A DNA stretch of 7,923 nt. Origin: Methanomassiliicoccaceae archaeon (GTDB lineage: Archaea > Thermoplasmatota > Thermoplasmata > Methanomassiliicoccales > Methanomethylophilaceae). Location: positions 1 to 7,923 of the forward strand of contig WQXR01000053.1 of the NCBI GenBank assembly GCA_009784745.1. The letters run 5' to 3'. This document shows, in pieces, positions 1-7,036 of the stretch. The notes beneath the pieces are model-generated. The model saw only the letters and a program-made list of their open reading frames with translations, made no database searches and was not told the origin of the DNA. Each line of letters begins with the position of its first letter. Position 1 is the stretch's first letter. Made by a program: the position numbers and the translations under genes.

Positions 1-107
1 AATTGTTCGGTGAAGCGCTGAGGGCAAAGAGCGAAGAACGGTTGAATAATGAACTTGAAGGGAGGATAGAAAGATTCAATTCATACAAGGCGGGATGCTA
101 TGTATGA
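1..107 (+). CDS. C-terminal end of an unidentified protein (5' truncated)
   Basis: One plus-strand frame, first whole codon at 3, is open from the window edge to TGA at 105-107; the other two plus frames stop by position 21. The 34 visible residues are rich in Glu, Arg, Lys and Asn (for example GEALRAKSEERLNNE) and look like a charged amphipathic helix, followed by a short tail ending in GCYV. There is too little to name a family. It ends 61 bases before the thioesterase gene, which has its own TATA-like box, so the two are probably separate transcription units. That this frame is coding rests on openness and composition only. Confidence 0.5.
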   Translation, partial: LFGEALRAKSEERLNNELEGRIERFNSYKAGCYV

Positions 108-140
108 TTTGTTCAACACAGTCTCATGATACGATAAAAC

Positions 141-147
141 ATTATAT
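141..147 (+). promoter_or_regulatory. TATA-like box (box A) for the thioesterase gene
   Basis: ATTATAT, preceded by the A-rich stretch GATAAAAC, is centred 25 bases before the ATG at 169. This is the spacing expected if transcription starts at or next to the start codon. No Shine-Dalgarno sequence lies before that ATG, which fits a leaderless archaeal mRNA. The assignment is by position and composition only. Confidence 0.55.
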
Positions 148-168
148 GGGTTCCCCGTTCACGGACGC

Positions 169-612
169 ATGAATGACGACGAGATACGTGAGTGCATAGA
201 CCCGTCATTACGTGAGAAGTACTTTGAAAGGGTGAAGAACATACAGAGCGCCCCGTATTCGCGCCTGAACAATGTGATCATCGAAAGCGTTAATGAAAAA
301 GAAGTTCGTACAAGGATGTCCCTTGAGAACAAGACCAACAGTTTAGGATATGCTCACGGCGCGGCCGTGTTCGCAATAGCGGATGATACATTCGCCGTCG
401 CAGCGAATCTGAGCGGCGATATGCAGATCGCTCTTTCCGGTAATATCATATTTCACAGACCGAGCGTCGGTAAAGAGTTAACGGCAGTGTCATCAAAGAT
501 AAACGAAACGAGATCCGTTTCCACTTATGAGGTGAAAGTATCCTGCGACGGTAAGCACACGGCAACGGCAACCTTTGTCGGTTTCAAGATCAAAGGTTCG
601 ATAGGTGAATGA
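169..612 (+). CDS. PaaI-type hotdog-fold acyl-CoA thioesterase
   Basis: The 147-residue product is the normal length for a single hotdog domain of the PaaI/4HBT class, cytoplasmic enzymes that hydrolyse acyl-CoA or aryl-CoA thioesters, usually as tetramers. The core signature is NSLGYAHGAAVFAIADD (residues 57-73): His63-Gly64 matches the HGG turn at the start of the long central helix (here HGA), and Asp72 or Asp73 is the likely catalytic acid. It is followed by the family pattern of a strand, HRPSVGKELTA (residues 96-106), where the usual GxxL turn appears, and a Thr/Ser-rich strand with STYEVKV. ATG 169 is chosen because it lies 25 bases after a TATA-like box and there is no ribosome binding site, as in a leaderless message. 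The stop overlaps the next start as ATGA, suggesting cotranscription with the PIN gene. The acyl substrate cannot be read from sequence, and nothing nearby gives a pathway. Confidence 0.88.
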   Translation: MNDDEIRECIDPSLREKYFERVKNIQSAPYSRLNNVIIESVNEKEVRTRMSLENKTNSLGYAHGAAVFAIADDTFAVAANLSGDMQIALSGNIIFHRPSVGKELTAVSSKINETRSVSTYEVKVSCDGKHTATATFVGFKIKGSIGE

Positions 613-1304
613 TCTCATCTTCCGTTACGAACACTTCCACAGGAAACGAAGGTACTTTCGGTGACCTCTCCCAGAACTCTTTAGATCAATTATGTATGAT
701 TATTGATTTAACAACGGAAATGATAACGATGACATCGGAAATAATGATAATGAAAGGTGAGATCACATTCGGGGTCGAAAGCGATCGAATTGAGGATCTT
801 GTCACAGATCGCCGACCCGCAAAAAGTTTTATTGCAAAAATAAACACGACGAATAAAAATGTGGTGCAGGATCATACAGAAAATATCGGGGACACATCCA
901 TACGAGGTTTCGCAGCCGAAAAGAGAAAGATCACTATCGATAGCAATGTCATAATCGCTAGCGTCTTTTCAAAACGCGTCCCGGATGAATCTACATCTCA
1001 ACGAGTGATAATAAAATGCAAAACCTGCGACATTCCGATATTGACGGACATAATTGTTGATGAATGTTTAAAACGCGCCCGAAAGCCGAATTCTAAGACG
1101 TCGACACAAACGATGAAAGAAAAATTAAACAATATATCTCCCTCCATCATAGAACTTAAACCGATCCCTTCTGTGGAAGAATTGATGAAAAAATATAATA
1201 TTAGAGATAAACGGGATCTCAAAATATTGTACTCAGCAGATAAAACAGATTCTGTTATCCTCATAACACAGGACAAGGATTTTTTGACGGTGTCGAAGGT
1301 GTGA
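609..1304 (+). CDS. PIN-domain (VapC-like) ribonuclease, 3' end frameshifted, N-terminal start uncertain
   Basis: The 231-residue product has a PIN nuclease domain from about residue 108. The acidic metal-binding residues are all present: Asp111 in TIDSN, Glu152 in VDECLKRA, Asp200/Asp203 in IRDKRDLKIL, and Asp222/Asp224 in LITQDKDFL. The order and spacing fit the 'putative toxin-antitoxin system toxin component, PIN family' group. Such proteins cut RNA using Mg2+ or Mn2+ and often act as VapC-type toxins. No antitoxin gene is recognisable beside it. Residues 1-107 are Ser/Thr/Asn/Ile/Met rich, match no domain I know, and are unusual because PIN proteins normally begin a few residues before the first catalytic Asp. 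The true start may therefore lie inside: in-frame ATGs at 696, 720, 729, 744 and 750, GTGs at 861 and 864. ATG 609 overlaps the thioesterase stop as ATGA but has no well-spaced Shine-Dalgarno. The frame ends early at TGA 1302; the expected last strand sits in the -1 frame to 1357. It may be a decayed gene, a sequence error, or a frameshifted product of 249 residues. Confidence 0.7.
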   Translation: MISSSVTNTSTGNEGTFGDLSQNSLDQLCMIIDLTTEMITMTSEIMIMKGEITFGVESDRIEDLVTDRRPAKSFIAKINTTNKNVVQDHTENIGDTSIRGFAAEKRKITIDSNVIIASVFSKRVPDESTSQRVIIKCKTCDIPILTDIIVDECLKRARKPNSKTSTQTMKEKLNNISPSIIELKPIPSVEELMKKYNIRDKRDLKILYSADKTDSVILITQDKDFLTVSKV

Positions 1305-1357
1305 ATCTGAAGATAATGAATATATACGAATATGACAGAGAAGATCGGATCTCGTAA
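1286..1357 (+). other. Out-of-frame C-terminal extension of the PIN gene (-1 frame)
   Basis: From GAC at 1286 the -1 frame reads 23 residues to TAA at 1355-1357, including GVNLKIMNIYEYD. A short strand of the form 'v.ikImn..ey' is what normally follows the final DKDFL motif in this PIN group, whereas the annotated frame gives only TVSKV before its stop. The crossover lies at T TTT TTG, positions 1280-1286, six T followed by G. One extra T, or a -1 ribosomal slip, would join the two frames into a complete PIN domain. The sequence alone cannot distinguish mutation, homopolymer error and programmed slippage. Confidence 0.65.
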
Positions 1358-1387
1358 GTGCCTCTGAAAACATAAGAATGGAAGGAT

Positions 1388-1394
1388 TTATAAA
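1388..1394 (+). promoter_or_regulatory. TATA-like box of a possible small RNA gene
   Basis: TTATAAA, inside GGATTTATAAAG, is a good match to an archaeal TATA box. No plausible coding start lies about 25 bases downstream; the addB-like gene starts 160 bases on and has its own nearer box at 1526-1532. This suggests an independent transcript starting near 1414-1418. Confidence 0.4.
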
Positions 1395-1413
1395 GTTCGT
1401 ACACACTACTTCT

Positions 1414-1500
1414 GATCGCCTTCGAAAAAGTGCGCAAGCACACAGCCGATTGAGAGGGGTGGCATCCCTTTCGAGGGTTTCTTCATTCTCGATCGCTTAC
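1414..1500 (+). ncRNA. Candidate structured small RNA in the PIN-addB gap
   Basis: The 196-base gap 1358-1553 holds no convincing protein gene. After the TATA-like box at 1388-1394 the sequence can form two hairpins. The first is GTGC-GCAA-GCAC (1430-1441), a 4-bp stem with a GNRA tetraloop. The second has a 10-bp stem pairing 1447-1456 with 1486-1495 (two G·U pairs), a large internal loop (1457-1465 and 1478-1485), and an apical CCCT-TTCG-AGGG hairpin (1466-1477). I found no match to tRNA, 5S, SRP or RNase P RNA signatures, nor clear C/D boxes. The lower stem plus internal loop faintly recalls an H/ACA guide, but the upper stem is too short and no ACA box follows the stem. Ends are inferred: the 5' end from the box, the 3' end from the last pairing. 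No oligo-T terminator is seen. A competing fold pairs GAGAGGG (1452-1458) with CCCTTTC (1466-1472). Confidence 0.35.
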
Positions 1501-1525
1501 TTTCACTCACGTCCGTCTGACAGCC

Positions 1526-1532
1526 TTTAATA
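1526..1532 (+). promoter_or_regulatory. TATA-like box for the addB-addA operon
   Basis: TTTAATA is centred 25 bases before GTG 1554, the same spacing as at the thioesterase gene. There is no Shine-Dalgarno before this GTG, so a leaderless operon message is the simplest reading. The box supports GTG 1554 as the true start: the frame is closed upstream by TGA at 1518-1520 and contains no ATG between. Confidence 0.5.
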
Positions 1533-1553
1533 CGAACAACAGAATTCCGTTCT

Positions 1554-4241
1554 GTGAGAGTTGCAAAGACAATTGACGAATTATACGATGAAGTGAAGGA
1601 TTACGATATCGTCATTTCCGGTGATGCTTCGCTGGTCACTGCGTTGAACAACCGCATCGACAGGCCGATGATAGGAAGGTTGGCATCAACGCCTAAGATG
1701 ATAGCAAAGGATCACGAAGATGTCATTTTGGAAAAGTTAATGCAACTGGGCATATGCTCAAAGGACGGGATGTTCGGGATAAAAGAGGACGTAAAACTCT
1801 TGGAAACGATATCCGAAGTGACCGGATATGACGTAAGATTCGTTCACGGAGAGATCGAGAACATCCGCAAGATAAGGAAACACACTCTGAACGTGGAAAA
1901 ATTCCTTTACGGAAAACCGTCGAAAAAGATATATGAGGCGTTCAAAGAACAACCTACGTATGAAATGGTGATGTCTTCCTTCGAATATGATGAGCATGAG
2001 ATATTCAAAGGAAAGAGAACGGCAATAATAGGACTGGATATGTTCGACGATCTGGACAAACATTTTATTCCTTCGGTATACGATGAGATAGACCTTTTCA
2101 AAAAGGGTGAACATCATATAGAACAGATATACGCAGTGGGCAACGACAGACAGGTGGCGGAGCATGCTGTGGATCTGATCACAAATGAGATCGCGGAAGA
2201 TGTTGCGATAGTGATGAACATAAACGAACCTATTGCGGATGCGGTACGTTCCGCATTGTACAGAAAAGGGATAGCATTCAAAAATACGCTGAGCGCAAAG
2301 GATATTGTGAATGTCAGGGATTATATGGAATTCATAAGGAAAGCGTTATCCTATGAAACGCTGACCGTAGGCGACGTAAGGGAATTGTTCGCATCATTAG
2401 GCGCAACGGCAAAAAGCAGAGATGATGAATATCTGCTGAACAAATATACAAAATTCTCAGACGAGAAGTTCATACAGCTTTCCGATCTGATGCTGAACAT
2501 ACGCGATCATACGTTCTCTGAATTATGCGACATCATCGTTGACAGCAAGCACAAGGGAACAGTGAACATGGTATTGAGCGGCATTGATATCCAATCTCAA
2601 AAAATAAATGAAAAGACGGAAAGTTTTGCGTCATATCTTATAAATTCAATTGAGGGAATAAAACATAACGCAGAGATACCGGACAACGAGAAGAAGGGAG
2701 TATTACTGGCGGATTGCCTTAATTCCGTGTATATCGACAGGCCATTCATCATATATCTGAGCATCAACAACGGATGGTCATCTGATATCTCAGGAAAGGA
2801 TTACACGGATCGTGAGAAAGAAGAAGAGAACGAATCACAAAGATTTCAGATACTCTTACAGCAAGGATCGGTACGCAGATACATCGTCAATACAATGAAA
2901 GAAGGAAAGGATGCGAGACCGTGTGTATCGTTCGATCGTCTGAACATCGATGAGAACGGCTCGTTCAAAAGGATCGAGAGATTCAGTGATATTGTCGGAA
3001 CATATTTGAAAAAGGGAGCGTGGCTCTCTTCCTGTGATCCGGTTGCTGATACATTACATAAATTCACAGGTACCGTGAAAGAACTGGGGCCGTTATCGAA
3101 AACGTCGATGAACCGATATATCGAATGTCCGAGAGCATACATGCTGGGCGAATTCGTAAGTTCGCCGGACAGCGAAAGATCTGTGTTCGGTGTTATGATG
3201 CACCAGTTCGCGGAATTTTACGCGTGCTATCCGGAAATTGTAAAAAAGAATATGAGAAGATGCATCGAAAGGATGGAGAATGATTACGCAGGGATATCAT
3301 GTCCGGAAAAGGATGAACTCGACAGGACGAAGATATCCGCGGCAGTGATGAACATGACGAGATTCATTGATTCGCTGAACATCAATACACAACTGAACGT
3401 TGACATCAGCGGAAAGAAAAAAAGAAAGAATATCTTTTTTGAAATGTTCTCTCTGGAAAGAACATCGGATATCGTTGAAACGGATCGTTATTCCTCTTCG
3501 GCACCGTTGCATGGTGAGTTCGATCTTCTCATCGGAAATAAAATAATAGATCACAAAACAGGCGCTCCGAAGGACGGTTCGAAGATCGTCGGCGAGATGG
3601 ACATTGATGAAATTAACGATCATTACGAGGTGCAGCCGCTGGTATACCTTTCAATATTGGACGATATCGTTATGAACGGTGAGAAAGAGTTCATACAATT
3701 TTACGCAACCGATAACGAAAAGGATGCGTTCGATACGTCATCCGATATCATGAGGAACACCAGAACGGTAACGCTTCTGAACATGAGAAAGGCGGACATG
3801 CTACGAAGCGGTCTGATACTAGATCTCGTTACAAGAACGAAGAGCAGAGAATTCATAAAAGAATTCGGACCACAGTTCACCGAGGCGCTTCTGAATGCGA
3901 GTGTCGACAATGCGCACAAATGGATCGAGAATGATGAACTTTTTGAAAAGATCCTCGTGATGCAGAACAAGAGGACAGACACTGTGAAGAAAGCGATAAA
4001 AAGCGCAATAGAACTCGCAGGTAAGTACGTCACAGGCCGGTTCATAAGAGAAATAGGAAGCAACGACATACTGATGCCGAAGGAAACAATAGAAGGATTC
4101 AAAGAATATGCAAGGACGATACATTCAAAAGCAAATGAACAGCAGTTGACCGGATTCCCGTACGAACCGCGGAAGAGTTGCAACAAATGCAACTACTCGC
4201 ACATGTGCACAGGAGGTGTGACAAATGACGGAACTGAATGA
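1554..4241 (+). CDS. addB: AddB-like helicase-nuclease subunit with PD-(D/E)XK nuclease and Fe-S cluster
   Basis: The 895-residue product resembles AddB, the partner of AddA in a heterodimer that resects DNA double-strand ends for recombination. The C-terminal third (about 515-890) is a RecB/Cas4-type PD-(D/E)XK nuclease. It shows MNRYIECPRAY with Cys525, a His550 motif (VFGVMMHQF), GEFD with Asp657, IIDHKTG with Asp666 and Lys668, and a downstream QPLVYL motif. Cys876, Cys879 and Cys885 (CxxCx5C), with Cys525, match the iron-sulfur ligands of AddB; the spacing of the last three is identical to that in Bacillus AddB. The N-terminal ~500 residues look like a degenerate SF1 helicase: I see no Walker A, but EDVAIVMNINEPIADAV (about 215-231) and RPFIIYLSINNGW resemble second-RecA-domain segments, as expected for an AddB/RecC-like scaffold that reads DNA rather than driving translocation. 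It is shorter than the roughly 1160 residues of Bacillus AddB. GTG is chosen because it lies 25 bases after a TATA-like box and a stop closes the frame upstream. The 3' end overlaps the addA-like gene by 17 bases. Confidence 0.82.
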   Translation: MRVAKTIDELYDEVKDYDIVISGDASLVTALNNRIDRPMIGRLASTPKMIAKDHEDVILEKLMQLGICSKDGMFGIKEDVKLLETISEVTGYDVRFVHGEIENIRKIRKHTLNVEKFLYGKPSKKIYEAFKEQPTYEMVMSSFEYDEHEIFKGKRTAIIGLDMFDDLDKHFIPSVYDEIDLFKKGEHHIEQIYAVGNDRQVAEHAVDLITNEIAEDVAIVMNINEPIADAVRSALYRKGIAFKNTLSAKDIVNVRDYMEFIRKALSYETLTVGDVRELFASLGATAKSRDDEYLLNKYTKFSDEKFIQLSDLMLNIRDHTFSELCDIIVDSKHKGTVNMVLSGIDIQSQKINEKTESFASYLINSIEGIKHNAEIPDNEKKGVLLADCLNSVYIDRPFIIYLSINNGWSSDISGKDYTDREKEEENESQRFQILLQQGSVRRYIVNTMKEGKDARPCVSFDRLNIDENGSFKRIERFSDIVGTYLKKGAWLSSCDPVADTLHKFTGTVKELGPLSKTSMNRYIECPRAYMLGEFVSSPDSERSVFGVMMHQFAEFYACYPEIVKKNMRRCIERMENDYAGISCPEKDELDRTKISAAVMNMTRFIDSLNINTQLNVDISGKKKRKNIFFEMFSLERTSDIVETDRYSSSAPLHGEFDLLIGNKIIDHKTGAPKDGSKIVGEMDIDEINDHYEVQPLVYLSILDDIVMNGEKEFIQFYATDNEKDAFDTSSDIMRNTRTVTLLNMRKADMLRSGLILDLVTRTKSREFIKEFGPQFTEALLNASVDNAHKWIENDELFEKILVMQNKRTDTVKKAIKSAIELAGKYVTGRFIREIGSNDILMPKETIEGFKEYARTIHSKANEQQLTGFPYEPRKSCNKCNYSHMCTGGVTNDGTE
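4211..4218 (+). promoter_or_regulatory. Strong ribosome binding site for the addA-like gene
   Basis: AGGAGGTG lies six bases before ATG 4225, a near-ideal match to the 3' end of 16S rRNA. It sits inside the end of the addB-like gene, in the codons just after the last iron-sulfur cysteine (Cys885, codon at 4206-4208). It fixes the start of the second gene and suggests efficient, coupled translation of the two subunits. The other genes here have no such site. Confidence 0.85.
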
Positions 4242-6999
4242 CGGTCAGCGGATGATCTCAGAGACCACCGACGGCATCGTCGTCGTTGATGCCGGTCCCG
4301 GGACCGGAAAGACGCATACGATCGTGAAAAGATACATGAACATCCTGAAAAAGGACGTGGATCCGTCGGAAATATTGTTATTGACGTTCACACGGAACGC
4401 CGCGGCGGAGATGGAAGAACGTGTGAAAAGCGAGATGATACGTTCCGGATACAGCAAAAAAGCGGCATCGGTACGTTCGTCCACGTTCGATTCATTCTGT
4501 CTGAACGCGGTGATGGAATCTCCCGAGACCGTAAGTAAATTCTTCAAAACGAAGGAAACGCTTACCAGAAGCGCAAAACTCGTTCAGAATGAAACACTGG
4601 ACAAAGAATATTTCAGAAATGTTTATACAAAATTCATCAGAAGGTACGGCCGTATGTACGGCAACGTCCCTGCTCTCGTGGGAACATCGTACGACGACCT
4701 TTACAACGTCATTCAGAGATTAATGTCAATAGGTGTGATACCCGAATATGACGGAGACTGGTTCTGCCGCGATAAAAGCATATTAACGGGAAAAAAAGAA
4801 GAACTGATATCCCTGCTGAATAAAATGAAGATATCGCTGAGCGGTGACATATCGGAAGAAAAGATAACAAAAGATGTTACCGAAAAGGATAAACAGGAAG
4901 CGGTGAACGATCCTCGTAACGAATTACTGCGATTCATTCACGGCGTATATTATGAATTCATAAGATCTTCGATATCTGATAACAGATTAACATTCGGACT
5001 GAACGCACTGTTCGCATTCATCATTCTTTACGAGAATAAGAACATCAGAAAGATGATGTCCTTCCGTTACGTGATGATCGATGAATTTCAAGATACGAAC
5101 GAGTTGCAATTCCTCACATCATTGCTGATACTGAGAGAACCGAATCTCTGTGCCGTAGGAGATTGGAAACAGGGAATATACGGATTCAGATATGCGTCCA
5201 TCGAGAATATAACAAAATTCGGGGAACGATTGGAATTAATGAAAAAATTCCTGAACAAAGGCGAGAAAAGGATATTACAAAAAATGCCGGACGCATTACC
5301 GTTATCGTTAACGGAGAATTACAGAAGTTCGCAGCTTGTCATTGACACTGCGTTCAACGCATTGAGGTGCAAAGCGAGTCAGGACGATACCGTAGATGAG
5401 AAATGGCTTAACGAAAAGGTAACGGAACTGGTATCCAGAAGGGACACCGAATACAGCGAAATTGAAAGAATATGCGCTCCAGATGACGAGGGGGAAATAA
5501 AAGCGATAATTCAGAAGATAACGGAATACATCAATGACCCGCGTTATATGATAATTGAGAATGACGGCACCGCAAGGCGTCCTGAATACCGTGATATCGC
5601 TGTGCTTTGCAGGAACGGGTCGATGTGCATCAAAATAAAGGATGCCGCTGAAGGATACAAAATTCCGGCACATCTCCAAGGTGATGTAAGTGTGATGAAC
5701 ACACGCGAAGGAAAACTCCTGTTAGCGTGGCTGCGTTATGTGAACGACGTCAACGATATACGCGGTCCTGTTGCGATACTGGCGGACGCAGGATATTGTT
5801 TAGCGGAATTGCGTACAATATTCAGCGAGAATATCAAAATACCTGATGAATTGAAGGAACAGAGAAAAAAATTGTTAAGGAAAAGGCACAGAGTGAACGA
5901 TCTTCTGACATCGATATTCCTTCATCACAAATTGAACAATGATATAACGCATTCGTTAACGGCAACGATATCGTCGGCACACGGAGGGAATATGCTCACG
6001 ATACCCGGCATCATAAGATTAATGGAAAAGGACATGGCCGAAGGGTCGAAATATAATGTGGACACGCTTCTGGATGACCGTTCGGTAATGATACAGACGA
6101 TGCATAAATCCAAGGGATTGGAATATCCGATAGTCATCGTCGGCGGCCTGAGGACGTCGGTGATGCCGTCGTCGCAAAATAAACACGGTTCGATCGCGTT
6201 CGATCCGTTATACGGTGTAAGGATAACAAAAGAATATGACATCAGCGACGGACATCACAGGATACGGAACTGCTGGAAATGGGATATCGTAAAAGAAGCG
6301 ACATCGACCGACAAGGACGGAGAACGAAGGTTGTTCTTTGTCGCTCTGTCGCGTGCGAAACAGTATATAACGATCACTTCCTTTTCAAACAGAACGTCAA
6401 CGTTCTTCCGCGATGTGTGTGACGTTCCTGTGAGAGATAACATACCAACACCGAAAGCGGCTCCCCTCGGAGATGTGAGGAGCGTTAATAAAAGACCTGT
6501 GCTGAACGAATATGAACGCAGAAGAAAAAGGATATCGCTTCACGAGATCATCGGTAGATACGAAGAAAGCGGCGGCGGAAAGGGAACGGAGTTCGGCATA
6601 CGCGTTCACAAGGACGCACAACGGATAATGAACGGAATGGATGCCTCGTCGGATACCGACGAGATAAGATACATCAAAAAGATATACGATTCCGTCAAGA
6701 ACGCAAAAATACTGACGGAGATCGACTGTACGCTTCCTGTTAACGATGTGGTCATAGGCGGACGTATCGATATGCTTGCAATATTTGATGATCGTGCGGA
6801 GATACATGATTTCAAGACGGACATGAACAGAAATAATGAAGATCGTTACATAATGCAATTGAGCGTCTACGCTCATTCCGCCTCTTCGTTGGGAATGCCT
6901 GTTCAATGTGTCATAGATTACGTTTCACAGAACCTTTCCGTTAACGTCCCGATAATGAGCATCAGCGAAATATACACACGCATCGCAGAAGAAGGATGA
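4225..6999 (+). CDS. addA: AddA-like UvrD/Rep-family helicase with C-terminal PD-(D/E)XK nuclease
   Basis: The 924-residue product is an SF1A 3'-5' DNA helicase fused to a nuclease, the AddA/RecB layout, expected to be the motor of the complex with the AddB-like protein. All helicase motifs are visible: Q motif (LNDGQ, residues 4-8), Walker A GPGTGKT (24-30, Lys29), Ia (LLTFTRNAAAEM), Walker B DEFQDT (286-291), III GDWKQGIYGFR (312-322), IV-region ENYR (364-367), V TMHKSKGLEYP (625-635), and VI ERRLFFVALSRAK (700-712, arginine finger Arg710). The C-terminal nuclease has GIRVH with His795, GGRID with Asp849, HDFKTD with Asp862 and Lys864, and QLSVY with Gln878. All catalytic positions are kept, so both subunits appear to be active nucleases, as in AddAB and unlike RecBCD. 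It is shorter than Bacillus AddA (about 1230 residues). ATG 4225 is set by the AGGAGGTG site. A solitary UvrD/RecB-like enzyme is the alternative, but the tight overlap with the AddB-like gene favours a two-subunit complex. Confidence 0.88.
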   Translation: MTELNDGQRMISETTDGIVVVDAGPGTGKTHTIVKRYMNILKKDVDPSEILLLTFTRNAAAEMEERVKSEMIRSGYSKKAASVRSSTFDSFCLNAVMESPETVSKFFKTKETLTRSAKLVQNETLDKEYFRNVYTKFIRRYGRMYGNVPALVGTSYDDLYNVIQRLMSIGVIPEYDGDWFCRDKSILTGKKEELISLLNKMKISLSGDISEEKITKDVTEKDKQEAVNDPRNELLRFIHGVYYEFIRSSISDNRLTFGLNALFAFIILYENKNIRKMMSFRYVMIDEFQDTNELQFLTSLLILREPNLCAVGDWKQGIYGFRYASIENITKFGERLELMKKFLNKGEKRILQKMPDALPLSLTENYRSSQLVIDTAFNALRCKASQDDTVDEKWLNEKVTELVSRRDTEYSEIERICAPDDEGEIKAIIQKITEYINDPRYMIIENDGTARRPEYRDIAVLCRNGSMCIKIKDAAEGYKIPAHLQGDVSVMNTREGKLLLAWLRYVNDVNDIRGPVAILADAGYCLAELRTIFSENIKIPDELKEQRKKLLRKRHRVNDLLTSIFLHHKLNNDITHSLTATISSAHGGNMLTIPGIIRLMEKDMAEGSKYNVDTLLDDRSVMIQTMHKSKGLEYPIVIVGGLRTSVMPSSQNKHGSIAFDPLYGVRITKEYDISDGHHRIRNCWKWDIVKEATSTDKDGERRLFFVALSRAKQYITITSFSNRTSTFFRDVCDVPVRDNIPTPKAAPLGDVRSVNKRPVLNEYERRRKRISLHEIIGRYEESGGGKGTEFGIRVHKDAQRIMNGMDASSDTDEIRYIKKIYDSVKNAKILTEIDCTLPVNDVVIGGRIDMLAIFDDRAEIHDFKTDMNRNNEDRYIMQLSVYAHSASSLGMPVQCVIDYVSQNLSVNVPIMSISEIYTRIAEEG

Positions 7000-7009
7000 C
7001 GCTACTTTT

Positions 7010-7016
7010 ATTATAA
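7010..7016 (+). promoter_or_regulatory. TATA-like box for the P-type ATPase gene
   Basis: ATTATAA, within ACTTTTATTATAAGC just after the addA-like stop, is centred 24 bases before ATG 7037 and only 18 before ATG 7031. Since the other two boxes in the window sit 25 bases before their starts, this favours 7037 as the start of a leaderless message. The T-run just before it (7006-7009) might also help end the upstream transcript. Confidence 0.5.
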
Positions 7017-7036
7017 GCGGGCGCGTTCGGATGCGT

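Noticed and set aside
795..810. Inverted repeat GATCT-6-AGATC as a possible operator or terminator
   Set aside because: It has only 5 bp, no T-run follows, and it lies within an open frame. A repeat this short is expected by chance.
1261..1443. Minus-strand 60-codon frame crossing the PIN 3' end and gap
   Set aside because: It is antisense to clear PIN coding sequence, is Ser/Phe/Tyr-rich, and has no motif or start signal.
1447..1500. H/ACA guide RNA
   Set aside because: The lower stem and internal loop are suggestive, but the upper stem is only 4 bp, no kink-turn is visible, and no ACA follows the 3' strand.
1378..1530. A 50-codon + strand frame (ATG 1378 to TAA 1528) across the PIN-addB gap
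   Set aside because: It overlaps both TATA-like boxes, has no ribosome binding site, and gives a Ser/Arg-rich peptide with no family resemblance. It probably arises by chance over the candidate RNA.
3701..4192. Long minus-strand frames inside the addB-like gene (163 codons here, others at 1758-2165 and 3297-3623)
   Set aside because: They lie opposite well-supported coding sequence including the nuclease motifs and Fe-S cysteines, and the antisense peptides show no domain.
6397..6906. Minus-strand 169-codon frame inside the addA-like gene
   Set aside because: It is antisense to the C-terminal nuclease domain, whose catalytic residues are clearly conserved on the + strand.
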